This document shows positions 10,704 to 22,861 of a DNA stretch of 64,000 nt, in pieces. Below the pieces are notes generated by a model. It saw nothing but the letters and a program-made list of their open reading frames with translations, was not told where the DNA came from and did not search any database. This DNA is from Rhinopomastus cyanomelas (Eukaryota > Chordata > Aves > Bucerotiformes > Rhinopomastidae), in contig VXBP01003672.1 of the NCBI GenBank assembly GCA_013400115.1, positions 1-64,000 of the forward strand, given 5' to 3'. The position numbers were made by a program, and so were the translations under genes. The first letter of the stretch is position 1. Each line of letters opens with the position of its first letter.

Positions 10704-11124
10704 CACAGAATTGTTGGAATTAGAAGGGATGTCTAGATATCACAGAATCACAGAAACATTAGGAATTGGAAAGATCTTCAAAAGATCATCCAGTCCAATT
10801 CCCCTGCCACAGCAGGCTCCCCTAGATCAAGTTGCACAGGAACATGTCCAGGCGGGTTTTAAACATCTCCAGAGAAGGAGAATCCAAAACCCCCCTGGGC
10901 AGCCCAAGCTGGCTGAGAAGAAGTTCCTCTCATATTGACATGGAACTTCCTGTGTTCCAAAGCAGGATTTCCTAGAACAATCACTCAGGACTGCATCCAG
11001 GTGGGTCTTGAGTATCTCCAGAGCAGGAGATTCCACGACCTCTCTGGGCAGCCTGTTCCAGTGCTTTGTTACCCGTGCAGTAAAATTTTCCTCATATATA
11101 TAAGTTAAATTTCCTGTGTTCCAG
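10704..11124 (-). mobile_element. Outer CR1 LINE split by a second CR1
   Basis: The 3' end of this minus-strand copy (10704-10740, CACAGAATTGTTGGAATTAG) is separated from its body (about 10959-11124, GGTGGGTCTTGAGTATCTCC onward) by another CR1. The body decodes on the minus strand to RVTKHWNRLPREVVESPALEIL-type ORF2 C-terminal sequence. Around 20 bp of the expected CR1 sequence between the two parts is missing at the insertion point. Its wording differs from the inner copy, which shows a different subfamily. Confidence 0.8.
10741..10958 (-). mobile_element. Inner CR1 LINE inserted in the outer one
   Basis: It starts with its own tail (CACAGAATCACAGAAACATT) and covers about 218 bp up to CCTGTGTTCC. 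Orientation is the same as the outer copy, so on a quick look the two would be read as one element with a duplicated 3' end. It belongs to the common ATTCTGTG-tail family also seen at 11987, 15743, 18419 and 20673. Confidence 0.85.
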
Positions 11125-11986
11125 AGAGTTGATGTAGAGTTAGGTATTTGCAATGTGTAGAAGTCCCTACCCAGATCAACAGTAAGATAAGTTAAATGAA
11201 ATAAAATGTTTACATACTGATACTGAAGAGCAAAAGGGAAGAAGATGGATTAAAGTAAGATATCTTCCTGCATTTGTTTTCCTCCATTTGCTTTACAAAA
11301 AGCTGCAGTCAGCAGCTAAGTTATAATCAAGAATAAATCTTCCTCTAAAAAACTTTCCACTCCTGACAAATATTTCCACAATAGATATCAACATAGATTC
11401 CTGTAGAAAAAAAAGATGAAATAACAAATGCATCTGCGTTACTGAAAATATGGAAGGCAGGAAAATCCAGCAAAAGTTAGTCATTTAGCTGAGTGCCAAA
11501 AAGACAGTGATAAATGAACATGTAAATGGCATAAACCTGAGCAGAAAAATCAGCATGGTTGAAACACTACTCAGTGAAAATACCTCTACATTCAATACTT
11601 TTATAGCCTTTTTGTTGATACCATAATCACTTTATTAGACCACAGAGAAAAGTGTTATGATGACCATACACAGCATTTTGCTAGTAGCTTCCATCCAAGG
11701 ATCTAAAGCACTTTGTAAACATTAATTCAGTATGACTATGCTTTCCTTTAAGCTACAGACAACAAAAATAGTTCTCTTTCTTGATAAGTTCCTTTCATTT
11801 GATGTGGTTCAGCAATGTGTGGGAAGTGGAAAATTTATTAATAGTACTGCAGCAAATTCAGCTTCCATGCTTTATTGGTGTAGGAGGCTGTGCAACCAAT
11901 GCTTTTATGGCTGCAGCACATCACGTACAGGAGCATCTCTGGGAGTTCCACTGTCCTTTGTGGAAAATGCATTTTGCCTCTGTTTA
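11125..11986. other. AT-rich unique DNA, no gene seen
   Basis: Two overlapping plus-strand frames of 94 and 68 codons (11732-12016) run into the adjacent CR1 and carry no motif. No other signal was seen. Confidence 0.5.
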
Positions 11987-12223
11987 ATCACAGAATCAAA
12001 GAACATTAGGGACTGAAAGAGACCTTGGAAGATCATCTAGTCCAATCCCCCTGCCACAGCAGAATCACCTAGACCAAGTTGCACAGGAACACATCCAGGC
12101 GGGTTTTAAATGTCTCCAGAGAAGGAGACTCCACAACCTCCCTGGGCAGCCCCTTCCAGTGCTCTGTCACCTTTGCTGGGAAAAAGTTCTTTCCCATATT
12201 TATGGGGAACCTCCTATGTACCA
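11987..12223 (-). mobile_element. CR1 LINE, 5'-truncated 3' end
   Basis: It begins ATCACAGAATCAAAGAACATT and contains the CR1 wording GACTCCACAACCTCCCTGGG. It is cut at about 12223, before the thumb region. There is no open frame of note. Confidence 0.93.
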
Positions 12224-13575
12224 GTCATAGTCACATAGCAAGTTTCTGTACTGAACTACCTAACTGGAGACAGTTGAAGCATCTTACTTACATGTAAGCA
12301 TTAACCTACGTAACCTAATTTACGATAATTTTGCTATGAAAATAAGGTTTTGAGTACAACTGAGGTTTGAAATAACTTGTGGACTTATGTAACAGAAGAA
12401 TGATTGCTCTGTGTAAACATGCCCTGTAATTAGGCTGGATAATCCTGTAGGTATTCCTCATTTTCTAGATCTAGTATTTTGCTAATTTGAGGGGGAAAAA
12501 AATCCCACAACAATTTCAGTTTACATTTCAAAGTGTTAACATAGCAAAGTCATGCATAATGGAAATAAATAGCTTTAAAATAATTGTAGCCTCTTCTTAA
12601 ATCTATTCTAGCAAAATAAAATCCATATTTCTGTGTGATAACAATATGTTTTAATATTCATGTCATTCAGGCTGAGAGAAAGAAATGGGTTTTTTGTTTC
12701 CTTACCAGATTCAGATTCCCAAAGCAGGGTATGATGATATAAAAAAAGTTCATATTATGATAGAGTTTATGTTTTTAAAAGCTCACATAGATTTTTCCAA
12801 GATAACTGTTCTGGTCCTTTTGTTGATTTGAGACCCATCTTTCTAAATGCTGCAGCTAAATTCTATGAACACTGTTTTCTTGCAAGAAAGACGAATCATC
12901 TAGATTTTGACTTAGGAGCAGTAAGTTACTTTAAAGATGCAATCATTTTCTTCAAGTCATTCCTGGAGGTAAGAGGGTGCACATCTGTTCCTTAGTAACT
13001 GGAAAAGATTTAATAAACAAGACTTCATAAAGCTATGTAAATTTTTCAGCATTTGCCTACAAAAGAATAAAAACAATTGCTAGAAGTTATTTAAAATTTG
13101 AAAAAGGAATATTATCAAAACAATTCTAAATATTCAATCAAAAATGCAGAATTAAATACATCAATATATTTGGTTTGATTATTATTATATTTTTTTCTTT
13201 CATGGGAAATAAGCAAAGCATTTTCATTTAGTCTTGATGTTACAGACAGCAACACTGAAAGCTGCAAGTCTTGAAGAAATTTAAAGACAAAGCTGATGAA
13301 GAGTTTGGAAAAACTGTAATGATTAAAGATCAGGATAATTTAAAATGATAAATTCACAGTGGTAAGTTTGCAGCTCACCAGGGTGATGAAAAGCCACCTA
13401 TTATCCAGGAAACAATCAGGTGACTTGTAGACAATGTAGTTACTGCAATTCTTCACATGCAAATCATTATCAGGAGCAAGAAACAGAGTAATTAACATTT
13501 GCATAGAGTAATGATTGTACATTGATCTGATTGATGTCACCCACCTTAACAAAATAAAATAAAAAGCTGCATAAA
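12224..13575. other. AT-rich unique DNA, no gene seen
   Basis: Long A/T-biased stretch with no recognisable repeat. A 70-codon minus-strand frame (13340-13552) has no support. Confidence 0.5.
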
Positions 13576-13744
13576 CATAGAATCATAGAATCATTCAGGT
13601 TGGAAAAGACCCTTGGGATCATTGAGTTCAACTATCAGCCCTACTCTACAAGTTCACCCCTGAAATATATCCCCCAACACTACATCTAAGTGACTTTTAA
13701 ACACATCCTGGGGTGGTGATTCAACCACCACCCTGGGCAGCCTC
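13576..13744 (-). mobile_element. CR1 LINE 3' fragment
   Basis: It starts CATAGAATCATAGAATCATT and carries ACCCTTGGGATCATTGAG and CCACCACCCTGGGCAGCCT. It breaks off there at the 5' side. It is the same subfamily as 16733, 34245 and 62652. Confidence 0.93.
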
Positions 13745-13822
13745 TCAAGAGGTTGAGAATTGTTCTGACGTAGAATATGCCTACATATTTCTATGAACAT
13801 TTCAGCAGCAGGATTAAGAATT

Positions 13823-14156
13823 AATCACAGAATCATGAAATTATTGTGGTTGGAAAAGACCTCTAAGATCATCAAGCCCAGCCCAGGACCTACCATCACC
13901 ACAATCAGACAGACCAGGGCACTAAGGGCCACAGCCAGTCTGTCCTTAAACACCTACAGGGATGGAGAATTTACCACTGCCCTGGGCAGTCCATTCCAGT
14001 GTCTGATCACCTTTTCCATGAGAAAGGGCTTCCTAACATTCAACCTAACCCTCACCTGGTGCAACTTCAGGCTCTGCCCTCTTGTTCTGTTGCTAGCTGC
14101 CTAGAAGAAGAGCTCAACACCCACCTGACTACTACCTCCCTTCAGGTAGTTACAGT
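13823..14156 (-). mobile_element. CR1 LINE 3' fragment
   Basis: It begins AATCACAGAATCATGAAATT and includes CAAGCCCAGCCCAGGACC. This is the minus-strand form of the subfamily at 734-1190. Only 78 bp of unique DNA separates it from the CR1 of another subfamily at 13576-13744, and both have the same orientation. Confidence 0.93.
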
Positions 14157-15742
14157 CCTTAAAGCCTCCAACAGTACTATTTTTGTCAAAGACACTGGGC
14201 CAAATTGTAAGTACGTAGAAAATAATTCCCACATTTTATTCCAGCAAATGCTTCTTATTCTGTGCTCACTCACTTTTGCTTCACTCTCTATGGAATCCAT
14301 AATGACTGGATGAAAGTCAAGTGCATCAGTTATGTCATTCAATTTTGCTTTTGTTACAAAAAGCAAATTTATTCACTTTATTGCAGATTGGAATTGACCA
14401 ATACATGAGTACTCCAAATGCTGTTACAACCTACTTTTACTTTATTTGTATTTCTATCTGAACTTTTTTTTAATGTGAGCAATCTTTTGGAAAATAATTC
14501 TCAGAATTTCTGATTTCTGTAGCAAAGATCATAACTGAGCTTTTCTCAGGCTAAGAAACAGAGCAGTTATTGAAAATAAGACATGAAATCTATAACACAG
14601 CCTTTCAAATGAGATCTTCAGTATTTTCTTTTGTGCTAACAGGCAGCAGGATAATATTAACAAGAAGTGATATAAAACAAGTTTCTCTGAAATCAGATAA
14701 TATGTTCCAAGTTCCTTTAAACTTAATTATAAATTATTTTAATTTAAAATTTGATAGTATCCAGTAAATGATTTATTATAGTACCAGTGAACATTCTTCT
14801 CCACAGTATAACAATTTTCCACTTCATTGCTGCCATTTGAAAATGACATCAGAACTTGGTTCACTTATGATCTCGCCTTGTTAATGATTTATTGTCATGG
14901 TTTCAAAGGGTTTCCGCTAGCTACTATAGTTTCATCAATGCAGTTAAGGTCCACCTTTTTTTTTTACTCATTTACTCATTCTAAGAAACTATTTTTTGTC
15001 CTATAAGATTATAATTACTCTGTTTTTCTAGACAGCAACAGAAGAGTCACTAGCAATGTCTACCGATGGAGTTTCCATATGCAGTGCTGATTTTTCCTTA
15101 CTCCTTAGATGGCATTGTTGAATACATCTGAAGTTCCAATCCCTGTTAATGTCAAAACCCAAACAGCAGAAGATAAGAGAGGAAGAAAGAATTTGTAAAA
15201 ATTTTAAACATTAGTTTCAGCTTCTAAATTCCAGGACAGGTATTAACAACATCTGTTTTTTGCAGATGTGAAGGCAGTATTAGTTATTTATAGCAAATCT
15301 AATTTATTACATTTTTAAAGATTAGATTTACTTTATATATATATTTATAATTCAAATGTTTTACAACTGGAATAAACCCCAAAACCTGCCCAAGTCCTAA
15401 AAATAACTTCCTCTGATGCAGGTTGCAGAGGCAGTCTAATCCAGTGCTCAGCTGCCCCTCATATTAGAAAGATATTCCTAGTTTCTAACCGTAAAATCCT
15501 CAGCCTTAAAACAAGTATAATTCACAGGCAATACAAATTACAGTCCTCTCTCCTAAAAAATGAACTTAATCTGTGGGAAGTTGTGGATTTCATTGTTGAC
15601 TGTCATGTAAATTTTACACTAGAAACCTAAGATCAACTTGTAATAACTGAGCTAATACTGCAGTCAACAACAGTCCAGGTTTGTGCAGCGACATTCACAA
15701 GAAGATTTATTTATAAGAAAGACTTCTTCTGGTACTTTTTTA
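14157..15742. other. AT-rich unique DNA with one possible old CR1 trace
   Basis: Mostly A/T-biased and without a gene. Around 15427-15505 the wording AATCCAGTGCTCAGCTGCCCC and TATTCCTAGTTTCTAACC resembles a very old minus-strand CR1 body, but it is too decayed to be sure. Confidence 0.45.
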
Positions 15743-16120
15743 CACAGAGAACATTAGGGATTGGAAGGGACCTCAAAAGATCATCTAGTCCAATCCCCCC
15801 ACCACAGCAGGATCCCATAGATCAAGTCACACAGGAACCTATCTAGGTGGATTTTAAGCATCTCCAGAGAAGGAGACTCCACAACTCCTCTGGGTAGCCC
15901 CTTCCAGTGCTCTGTCACCCTCACTGGGAAGGAGTTCTTTCTCAGATTGATGTGGAACCTCCTGTGTTCCAGCTTACATCCATTGCCCATTGTCCTATCA
16001 TTGGATGCCACTGAGCAGAGCCTGGCTCCATTCTCCTGACACCCACTCTTTCTATATTTATGAACATTAATGGGGTCACCCCTCAGTTTCCTTTATTCCA
16101 AGCTAAAGAGATTCAGTTCC
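15743..16120 (-). mobile_element. CR1 LINE, 5'-truncated 3' end
   Basis: It begins CACAGAGAACATTAGGGATT. A 76-codon minus-strand frame (15781-16011) decodes to RRFHINLRKNSFPVRVTEHWKGLPRGVVESPSLEML-like ORF2 end. It is close in wording to 18419-18828 and 20673-20976. Confidence 0.93.
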
Positions 16121-16732
16121 ATTAGTAAAAAATTAGAGTATAGGAAATACAATACAGGATACCACTCCCTTCAAGTTCACTACATTCTTACCTTAATTAA
16201 GAAGTGAGGTTAGTCTCTGCTGAATGACGGTATTATTTTTCTGGAATATTGAAGACTGAATGTAGTCCCTGAAGTACTCCTGGTTTTTTTCCAGGGCAAA
16301 GACTAACATAACGGGACTGGGACTCGTGCCATAAATGTCTACTTGAAACACAGTAATTTACTTGCAAATGAAATAATAAGAAGAAATAATTCATGTGGTT
16401 ATTGATAGCTGATTAATCTTTATGTTTGAGGTACACAGACCCTTGGGTTCCTTGGCAGTATCTAATTCTGGAGTATACAGATTGCCAGCAACACTGCACT
16501 TCTGTAGTTCAGAACATCTTTCTTAGGATCTGAGACCCTCCAACTGAGATTAACCTGCCAATATGCAGCTAATGAAATTAGCCTCAAAATCCTTTTGAAC
16601 TAGAAACACATTTTATTGTATCAGTTATAAGTTAGCCTTAAATAAAGAATAACATGAGATTGCCAAGGAAGAATTAGTCTGCAAAGTTGCATGTTTCTCC
16701 CTTAGATCTTAACTATATTAGAAGAAAATATA
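16121..16732. other. AT-rich unique DNA, no gene seen
   Basis: No repeat, exon or RNA gene was recognised. Confidence 0.5.
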
Positions 16733-17471
16733 ATCACAGAATCACAAAATCATTCAGGCTGAAAAAGATCCTTGGGATCATTAAGTTCAATCATCAATCC
16801 TAGTCTAAAAGTTCACTCCTAAAACATATCCCCCAACACTACATCTAAGCATCTTTTAAACTCATCCAGGTATGATGACTCAACCACCACCCTGGGCAGC
16901 CTGACCACTCTCTCTGTGAAGAATTTCTTCCTGATGTCTAGTCTAAATCTACCCTGTTGAAGCTTGAAGTCCTTCCCTCTGGTTCTGTCACTAATTCCCT
17001 GTGAGAAGATACCAGGACCAACATCTCTACAGTGTCCTTTCAGATAGTTGTACAGAGCAATAAGATCTACCCTAAGCCTTTTCTTCCTCAAACTAAACAG
17101 CCCCAAACTCTCTCAATCTCTCCTCATCAGATTTATTCTCCAGGCACTTCACCAACTTTGTTGCCCTCCTCTGCACTCACTCCAGCACCTCAATGTCTCC
17201 CTTGTATTGAGGTGCCCAAAACTGGACTCAATACTCAAGGTGCAGCCTCCCCAGTGCTGAGTACAGGGAGACAACCAGCTCCCTACTCCTGCTAGACACA
17301 CTGTTCCTAATCCAGACCAGGATACCATTGGCCTTCTTGGCCACCCAACTACCCTGCCAGCTCATATTCAGCCACCTGTACATTAGAAGCCCCAGGTCCC
17401 TTTCTGCTAGACTGCTTTCCAGCCACCCTGCTCCAAGACTTTAACATTGCATGAGATTGTTGTGACCAAAA
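16733..17471 (-). mobile_element. CR1 LINE, ~740 bp 3' part
   Basis: It starts at AATCACAGAATCACAAAATC and runs back to the segment coding for the ORF2 C-terminal third. Broken minus-strand frames include MGLFSLRKKRLRVDLIALYNYLKGH (near 17100-17030) and RKKFFTERVV...VVVESSYLDEF. No single frame spans the copy. The 5' cut is at about 17471. Confidence 0.93.
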
Positions 17472-18418
17472 TGCAGGACCCAAAGAAAGAAAGACACAAT
17501 GGGAATGTTATAACCAACCTGTTATTTAATACGTCGTATCACTAAACCTTATTCAGCAAGAACTTACATTAAATAAACGTTAATTAGTAAAAGCCGTTCT
17601 GTCAGTATAGAAGGTCGAATCACCTGTGGAAGATCTCTTGTTCTGAACAAGGGAGAACAGGCACCAGAAGAAAGGATTTCACTTTCTGATGCACACTAAT
17701 ATATGGCAATGGGAGACTGAGCAGCCTCTCCAAACCCTAATCTTATTAAAGGCTAACAGCAGGTTCAGTACTCTTGAGCCCTATGGGATGTTGTATTGAA
17801 GCAGAGACTTTTTTTTTCCTGCCACATCCTTCATAAATTCTAGACTCGAAGCAAATGTGATAACACTGCAGTTTGACCTCAGACATAAAGGGAGCCTAAT
17901 AAGCTCCTAATATAATTTTTCAGTCCTACAGCTGGTGTTAAACTACAGCATTCTTTAGCTAAATGGTCAACAGCAACAGGGAAGCCACCAGAATTCTTCA
18001 GATTTGACTGCAACAGCTCAGAAAACAGTGCTGAAATTGTGTGCCTAGGCTGAATTTCTCTATTTAATTTGAAGTGACAACATTGTGTTAGATGTTTCTG
18101 ACCTAGAATGAAGAACTTTCTATTATTCCATTTTCTTTTTTTTTTCTGTAGGCTTTTACAGGTTGCAAAGCACACAGCATAAGGGTATGTAATTTAAAAC
18201 ACATTAGCAGCTGGATATTTCCCAGTCCTTCACTGAGCTGTCTGTTAGTGGAAGAGTATTGTGTAATAAACTTTTTCATTTGTTAATGCTCTCTATGACA
18301 TGGCAAATATGAGGAGTGCTTCAAGGGGACTCTCTGAGAAGTAAAGAATTTAGATTATATTCTAATATGTTTAGAATATATTTAGAATATATTCTAATAT
18401 ACATAGAACATATATAAT
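17472..18418. other. AT-rich unique DNA, no gene seen
   Basis: A 98-codon minus-strand frame (17879-18175) has no motif and is not flanked by good splice sites. The last 65 bp hold AT palindromes, listed separately. Confidence 0.5.
18356..18397. repeat. Pair of AT-rich palindromes next to a CR1 tail
   Basis: TATATTCTAA (18356-18365) and TTAGAATATA (18371-18380) form a 10-bp stem with a 5-nt loop. Immediately after, TTAGAATATATTCTAA (18382-18397) is a perfect 16-bp palindrome made of the same units. The cluster ends about 20 bp before the tail of a minus-strand CR1. Confidence 0.8.
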
Positions 18419-18828
18419 TCACAGAATCACATAATCATAGAACATTAGGGATTGGAAGGGACCTCAAAAGATCATCTAGTCCAATCCCCCCACCACAGGA
18501 GGATCCCATTGATCAAGTTGCACAGGAACACGTCCAGATGGGCTTTAAATGCCTACAGAGAAGAAGACTCCACAACCCCTCTGGGAAGCCCCTTCCAGTA
18601 TTCTGTCACCCTCACTGGGAAGAAGTTCCTTCTCATATTGATGTGGAACCTCCTATGTTCCAACTCACACTCATTGCCCGTTGTCCTATCATTGGATGTC
18701 ACTGAGCAGAGCCTGGCTCCATCCTCCTGACACCTGCCCTTTCCATGTTGATTAACATTAATGAGGTCACCCCTCAGTCCAAACTGAAGAGACTCAGCTG
18801 CCTCAGCATTTCTTCATCAGTGAGATGT
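18419..18828 (-). mobile_element. CR1 LINE, 5'-truncated 3' end
   Basis: It begins TCACAGAATCACATAATCAT and ends at the segment TTCTTCATCAGTGAGATG. Frames are broken. Its 5' end faces the 5' end of the plus-strand CR1 at 18924, about 95 bp away. Confidence 0.93.
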
Positions 18829-18923
18829 TAACATTTTTAATAATCTACATTAAATTTGACAATCCTTTACATAGATTGGATATGAACTCAGGAAAAATCA
18901 GAAATCTAGATATATTGCAGCAA

Positions 18924-19490
18924 AACTCCAGGACCAACCTGATAGCCTTTTATGAGGGCGTAACCAGGTGGATGGATGATGGCAGAGCCGTGGATGTCAT
19001 CTATCTTGACTTAAGAAAGGCATTTGACACGGTCTCTCACAGCATCCTCGCAGACAAACTGAGGCAGTGTGGCCTAGATTTTCGGGTAGTGAGGTGGATT
19101 GTAAACTGGCTGCAGGGTAGAAGTCAGAGAGTGGTGGTCAATGGGACAGAGTCTAGTTGGAGGCCTGTATCTAGTGGAGTGCCCCAGGGATCGGTGCTGG
19201 GACCGGTCCTGTTCAATCTATTCATTGATGACTTGGATGAGGGATTGGCATGCACTGTCAGCAGGTTTGCTGATGACACAAAGCTGGGTGGTGTCGCCGA
19301 CACCCCTGCAGACTGTGCTGCCATTCAGCGAGATCTGGACAGGCTGGAGAGCTGGGCTGAGAAAAATCTAATGAGCTATAACAAGAGTAAGTGCAGAGTC
19401 TTGCATCTGGGCAGGAACAACCCCAGGTACCAGTATAGGCTGGGGACTGACCAGTTGGAGTGTAGTGTAGGAGAGAGAGATCTGGGGTCC
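18924..19490 (+). pseudogene. CR1 ORF2 reverse-transcriptase palm, partial
   Basis: The enzyme copies CR1 RNA into DNA at the nicked target. In the 262-codon frame that starts at 18825, CR1 similarity begins near residue 34 (NSRTNLIAFYEGV). Motif A is YLDLRKAFDT (residues 60-69, catalytic Asp), then SGVPQGSVLGP (117-127), and motif C is RFADDTKLGG (147-156, the two catalytic Asp). All key residues are intact over these 190 codons, with no stop, so the copy is fairly young. After GERDLG (residue 221) a one-base shift moves the frame off CR1. The endonuclease is absent and the ATG at 18825 lies in flanking DNA, so it is not a functional gene. Confidence 0.93.
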
Positions 19491-19621
19491 TGTGGACAGC
19501 AGGATGACCATTTGCTCTTGTGGCCGAGAGGGCCAACAGCATCCTGGGGTGGATTAGAAGAGGGNGACTGGATGATCTTTCGAGGTCCCTTCCAACCCGT
19601 AATGATTCTATGATTCTATGA
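18924..19621 (+). mobile_element. CR1 LINE: RT core joined to 3' tail at an N
   Basis: The copy runs from the start of the reverse-transcriptase palm to just past the finger/palm region (...CATCCTGGGGTGGATTAG). It then jumps, exactly at the single N (19565), to the last 55 bp of CR1 (GACTGGATGATCTTTCGAGG to ATTCTATGATTCTATGA). About 600 bp of thumb and 3' end that intact copies have in between are missing. This is either a true deletion or a collapsed or badly filled assembly gap. Confidence 0.94.
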
Positions 19622-20672
19622 TCACCAGACAATACTGATGACAGCAATGACTGCAGACTGTAACCAGCAATTCAAGATCATTACATAGAAGTATGTCCTC
19701 CCACTACAAGGACATAGTTAACTCTAAAAGTACTGTCATAAGTAAAGTAAAATGTGGTTGGTTTCCTTAAAAGCTCCACTTTGAAATAATATGAACTGTA
19801 GAGTCTACTTTTTAAAATATCCATTAACCCCCTAATTATGTTTAAGCTTATTGATAGTAATATGAATACTCACTTTAAATGTCAATAATATTTGATGAGT
19901 CAGGACTTAAATGCCAGATAGCTCAGCTCTAATCTGCTCTTTTTAAATGCTTTTTTTTTCTAGTTAAGAGAACGAATTATGAATGCAATACTTTCAGTGG
20001 TTTCTCCAATTAATATCACTTTTTTAAAGCTTTAAAGTCAGCGTACTTAGATGTATTGAGGCCTTGAGTCTATCTGTTCTGTCAAAAGTGTGTAGGAATT
20101 ACGTAGCAGCATTTGGTAGAAGTCACAGAATTTTGTATAGGTCACTCCAGTGCTTGAATCACAAAGCAGGAAAAAACACCCAAACACAAGGAGACAAGAT
20201 GTCTGATCATACTTATGAAATATGAGCTGAGAAAAAAAAAACAAATGAGACTGTATTTCTGTTTGTGCAAGCAGACACTATCTTTATAATAGACATGGTT
20301 TATATTATATATATATATATAAAATTTATACTTGTATTGATCCAACAATTCCATGAAGCAAGACAATATAAAAGGTAAACTAACAAGTCATCCTCATCGT
20401 AGTCCCGTGTGTGAAATGAGACTGGATTCCAAACATCTCATAGCATGAGAAGAGTGTTTTACTCATATAAAATCGTGCTGATTTATGGATGCCTAAGAGG
20501 TCTTAGATCATCTTTTATCTTTCTTGGATCTGTTGAAGGCAAAACCAAAACTGATATTTTGGGGACAACTTTAATGTTCTTCCACTCAAATATAATTTGA
20601 AGAAAATAGACTCCTACTTCTTTCTCTTCCATTCCATTATCTACAACTTGAAACTGTTTTTCTCACTAAAAT
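19622..20672. other. AT-rich unique DNA, no gene seen
   Basis: It contains a short (AT)n run at about 20301-20323 and a few 65-75 codon frames without motif. No exon or RNA gene was seen. Confidence 0.5.
20301..20323. repeat. (AT)n microsatellite
   Basis: A TATATTATATATATATATA-type run of about 23 bp, interrupted once. Confidence 0.8.
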
Positions 20673-20976
20673 ACAGAATCACAGAACATTAGGAATTGGA
20701 TGGGACCTCAAAAGAAAATCTAGTCCTATTCTCCTGTGAGAGGAAGATCCCCTATATCAACTTGCACAGAAACATGTTCAGGCAGATCTTCAACATCTCC
20801 AGAGAAGGAGACTCCACAGCCTCCTGGGCAGCCCATTCCAGTGCTCTGTCACCCTCACGAGAAGTTTATTCTCATGTTTATGGGGAACCTCCTGTGTTCC
20901 AGCTTACACCCATTGCCCCTAGTCCTATCATTAGACAACACTGAGCAGAGCCTGGGTCCATCCTCCTGACACCCCA
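20673..20976 (-). mobile_element. CR1 LINE, 5'-truncated 3' end
   Basis: It starts ACAGAATCACAGAACATTAG and keeps CTCCACAGCCTCCTGGGC and the CTGAGCAGAGCCTGGGTCC segment. Two overlapping plus-strand frames across it are antisense shadows. Confidence 0.93.
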
Positions 20977-22861
20977 CGGTTGTTTTTTTCATATAGTACA
21001 TAATGTCTGCATCCTTTAAATTTAAAAAGTTCTACAATTTTGAATTTTATGTTTGCTTTTTAAAAATTATAACCTTTATTTATGTCCCAACACATATCCT
21101 TGCATCTAAATATATGAAATATTGCTAAGCAACGATCTGCAGATTCTGTTTTTAGAAACTTCTGCTTATACAACAGCCACTCTTTAATATTAATCATGCA
21201 AATTATAATGATGTTCTTCAATAGAATTCAGATTTTTAGGCTCTTAATGACCTTTATAGACATTTTGGTGTCAGCAGCAATCATTTGTGCATCAGGATCA
21301 ACTGCATCTGCATAAGACAACTTTATAAGATCTCACCATTTAAATCAACATGAAATAATCAATTGTAACTCCACTAACATCAATCTCATGTTATAATGCA
21401 GTGGCAATTTGTTCCCACTTGCAGCTGCTGGCAGACCTAAGCAGCACAAAAATTATTGAGACAGATGCACAAGTAATCAGTTATGTCACTTTATTGATGC
21501 ATTCCTGATTATCCCTTAATGAGGCAGAATTTCTGAAGAGGGAGAATTTCTCCCTAATGAATGTTTCTTCAGATGCCAGATATGTTTGTCTTATACACCT
21601 GCTTTACTTCTATTACTTGCTGCTCTTAATTATGACTTACAGGTACAATAGAAAAGCAAAATTCTCGGAACAGCAGTGGATCAAAGACTTTAAGTACGGA
21701 AATAGACTTTGTAATAAAATAGAGCGAGGTTCTGAGATGTGAGTGAGGTCTTCATTTAAGCGGAATTAAACTATAGGAAACACATAATATATGATTGTCA
21801 AGGACAAGAAAGTATTGGCAGCCATTCTGATGGTAGCTGAACAAACTATTTCTAGTTCTTCCTCTTTCTTTTAAACTCAAAAGTTAGAGTATCGTTTACC
21901 CATGCTGAATGTGTTCCATTCCCATTAATAGTGACTGGTGGTGTGGTTTGAATTTGAATGGGTTTCTTGCCTTAGGCATTAGGAAGTTGCCATCAATTTG
22001 TGATTTCAAGCTGAATTTTTTTGACTCTGTGAACCAGTACAACTGGTTTGGAGCTTCCTGCTTCTTCACCTTGCTTTTGTCTTTGTTCAGAGAGTGAACT
22101 CATGTCACTGGACAGCACATAGCAGCTATCTGGCCCTGGGAACATGGTGAATGGAGGGAGAGAAAGAGAGAAACTTCAGAGAACAGTGGAAGAAGGGTTT
22201 AATCTTGCTAAAATAGACTTAACTAACACATAATCCTTCTTAAGAAACCTAGAATCAAAAATGAGGTGATTTAATAGCTAGTCATACAAGCTCTGCTGTT
22301 TTGACTAAAATCCACTGAATTTTCATTTCCTTTTCCTAATAAAAGAGTTTGGAAAATGTAGAGTAAGGTCTGGAAAAACATAGAATAATTAGAGTGTCAT
22401 CATTCTTATGAAACAAGACATTTATTATTGAAAAGATCAGTCTGGTCCCCCATTATGAAACCTGAGTTTGATTACAGACTATCTATAAGCTTGCAGAGAA
22501 ACATGAAAGAACTCACTAGGAAAGGGCTGAGTTTGTTTAAACTCTAATTAAACCTTTTGTGTTTTCTTGAGGATTACATTCAGGAACAAATTAACTGAAA
22601 CAAACACAAATCCAGCGTGGCACACTGCAATACAATGCAATTTCTTAACATGAGTGTACTCCTGAAACACTCCAAGCTGAAAATGCCAAAGTTACAGTAC
22701 TTTTGTAAAAATCTTCAGGTTTTATATTTGGGGTTTGCTTTTTGTTTTTTTGTGGCTTTATTCAATATTCCACAGGAGTAACATTTTGCTACACAACTTA
22801 AAATGCTTTCATTTTATTTTGTTCTTACTACATTCCCAGAGAATGCATTGAAGATCTGTAT
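20977..22861. other. AT-rich unique DNA, no gene seen
   Basis: Nearly 1.9 kb without a recognisable repeat. Short plus-strand frames (21557-21742, 21909-22097) lack motifs. Confidence 0.5.

Noticed and set aside
14896..14912. TGTCATGGTTTC as a possible LTR start
   Set aside because: The sequence that follows does not resemble the other LTR-like segments, and a 12-bp match alone is weak.
19258..19647. 129-codon minus-strand ORF
   Set aside because: Antisense shadow of the CR1 reverse-transcriptase fragment.
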